This document shows positions 63,631 through 64,000 of a DNA stretch of 64,000 nt, piece by piece. Position numbers and translations under genes: made by a program. The notes under the pieces are model-generated. The model had not been told where the DNA came from. It searched no databases and was given only the letters and a program-made list of their open reading frames with translations. This DNA comes from Antennarius striatus (lineage: Eukaryota; Chordata; Actinopteri; Lophiiformes; Antennariidae), in contig NC_090783.1 in assembly GCF_040054535.1 (NCBI RefSeq), positions 2,437,501-2,501,500 of the forward strand, written 5' to 3'. Numbering within the stretch: the stretch's first letter is position 1; every line of letters starts with the position of its first letter.

Positions 63631-64000
63631 GTAGGTTTCCTCTTCTCTTTATATTCTCTTTATCTTTGTTCAGTGTCGTGTTTTTTGGAGGAGCTATCAC
63701 TTGTGACTCGCTACATCTGACTGAAACAGAGCCCCCCTACGTAACACACCCCCCACCCCAAAAGGAATATTTGTTCACATATTAAAACCAAAGCAGATGC
63801 AGCGTATTATGCTAATTACTCAGCCTTAATCTTCCCTCTGTGCTCATTTTAGCTCACAGACAAATGATTCACATCACTGTTGTCACAGAACTCAGCAAGT
63901 GAGATCATTATCATAAAATTCAATAATAATCAATAAAAAAAATCAACAGCTGCTGCAGGATATGTGTTTCCTGAATTGTTTTCTGGAACATATTTTAGTG
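63631..64000 (+). other. col5a3 intron 44, partial
   Basis: This is intron sequence after exon 44 up to the window edge. No further exon was recognised. Confidence 0.7.

Overview
The window is vertebrate nuclear DNA, almost certainly from a ray-finned (probably percomorph) fish. The genes are spliced, with short introns and GT-AG junctions. The proteins are fish versions of well-known vertebrate families, and the DNA is studded with long CA/GT microsatellites and short non-autonomous DNA transposons. No prokaryotic, plasmid or CRISPR feature and no virus-derived element was seen.

Layout, left to right: (1) 713-838, minus, the first coding exon of a tweety-family gene (ttyh3-like); the rest lies off the left edge. 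(2) About 2820-3345, minus, a decayed C2H2 zinc-finger gene. (3) 4407-10167, minus, iqce: 21 coding exons, 699 codons, a ciliary Hedgehog-pathway protein. (4) 13978-17519, plus, fscn1 (fascin): 5 exons, 491 aa. (5) 21553-22185, plus, an intronless Ras-like GTPase with a CAAX tail, resembling the Ras-dva/RASD group. (6) 24574-27846, plus, plk1: 11 exons, 575 aa. (7) 29678-35032, minus, palb2: 12 coding exons, 1300 aa, tail-to-tail with plk1. (8) 36657-40168, minus, rdh8: 6 exons, 317 aa. (9) 42579 to beyond the right edge, plus, a fibrillar collagen of the type V/XI class, best called col5a3 because rdh8 is its neighbour: 44 exons seen. The six multi-exon models were built by eye from splice sites. 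Each closed model (iqce, fscn1, plk1, palb2, rdh8) sums to a whole number of codons with one stop, which supports the boundaries.

The genes do not form one pathway. The block joins pieces that in human lie on 7p22 (TTYH3, IQCE, FSCN1), 16p12 (PLK1, PALB2) and 19p13 (RDH8, COL5A3). Two functional themes recur by chance or old linkage: mitosis and genome repair (plk1, palb2), and cytoskeleton, cilium and matrix (fscn1, iqce, col5a3).

The most interesting signal outside the genes is where the microsatellites sit. fscn1 intron 2 has a 60-unit CA array a few bases inside its 5' splice site and a 42-unit GT array running into its 3' splice site, so the pre-mRNA can fold into a long CA:GU hairpin joining the two ends. 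Several other introns (col5a3 introns 10, 12, 37 and 42, iqce intron 18, palb2 intron 6) have GT tracts where a pyrimidine tract would be expected. Also notable are a hAT-like MITE family in four copies, two of which carry a ZNF143-like motif also seen upstream of plk1; strong CTCF-like sites around col5a3; a CRX/OTX-type palindrome just upstream of rdh8; and altered nucleotide-binding motifs in the Ras-like gene.
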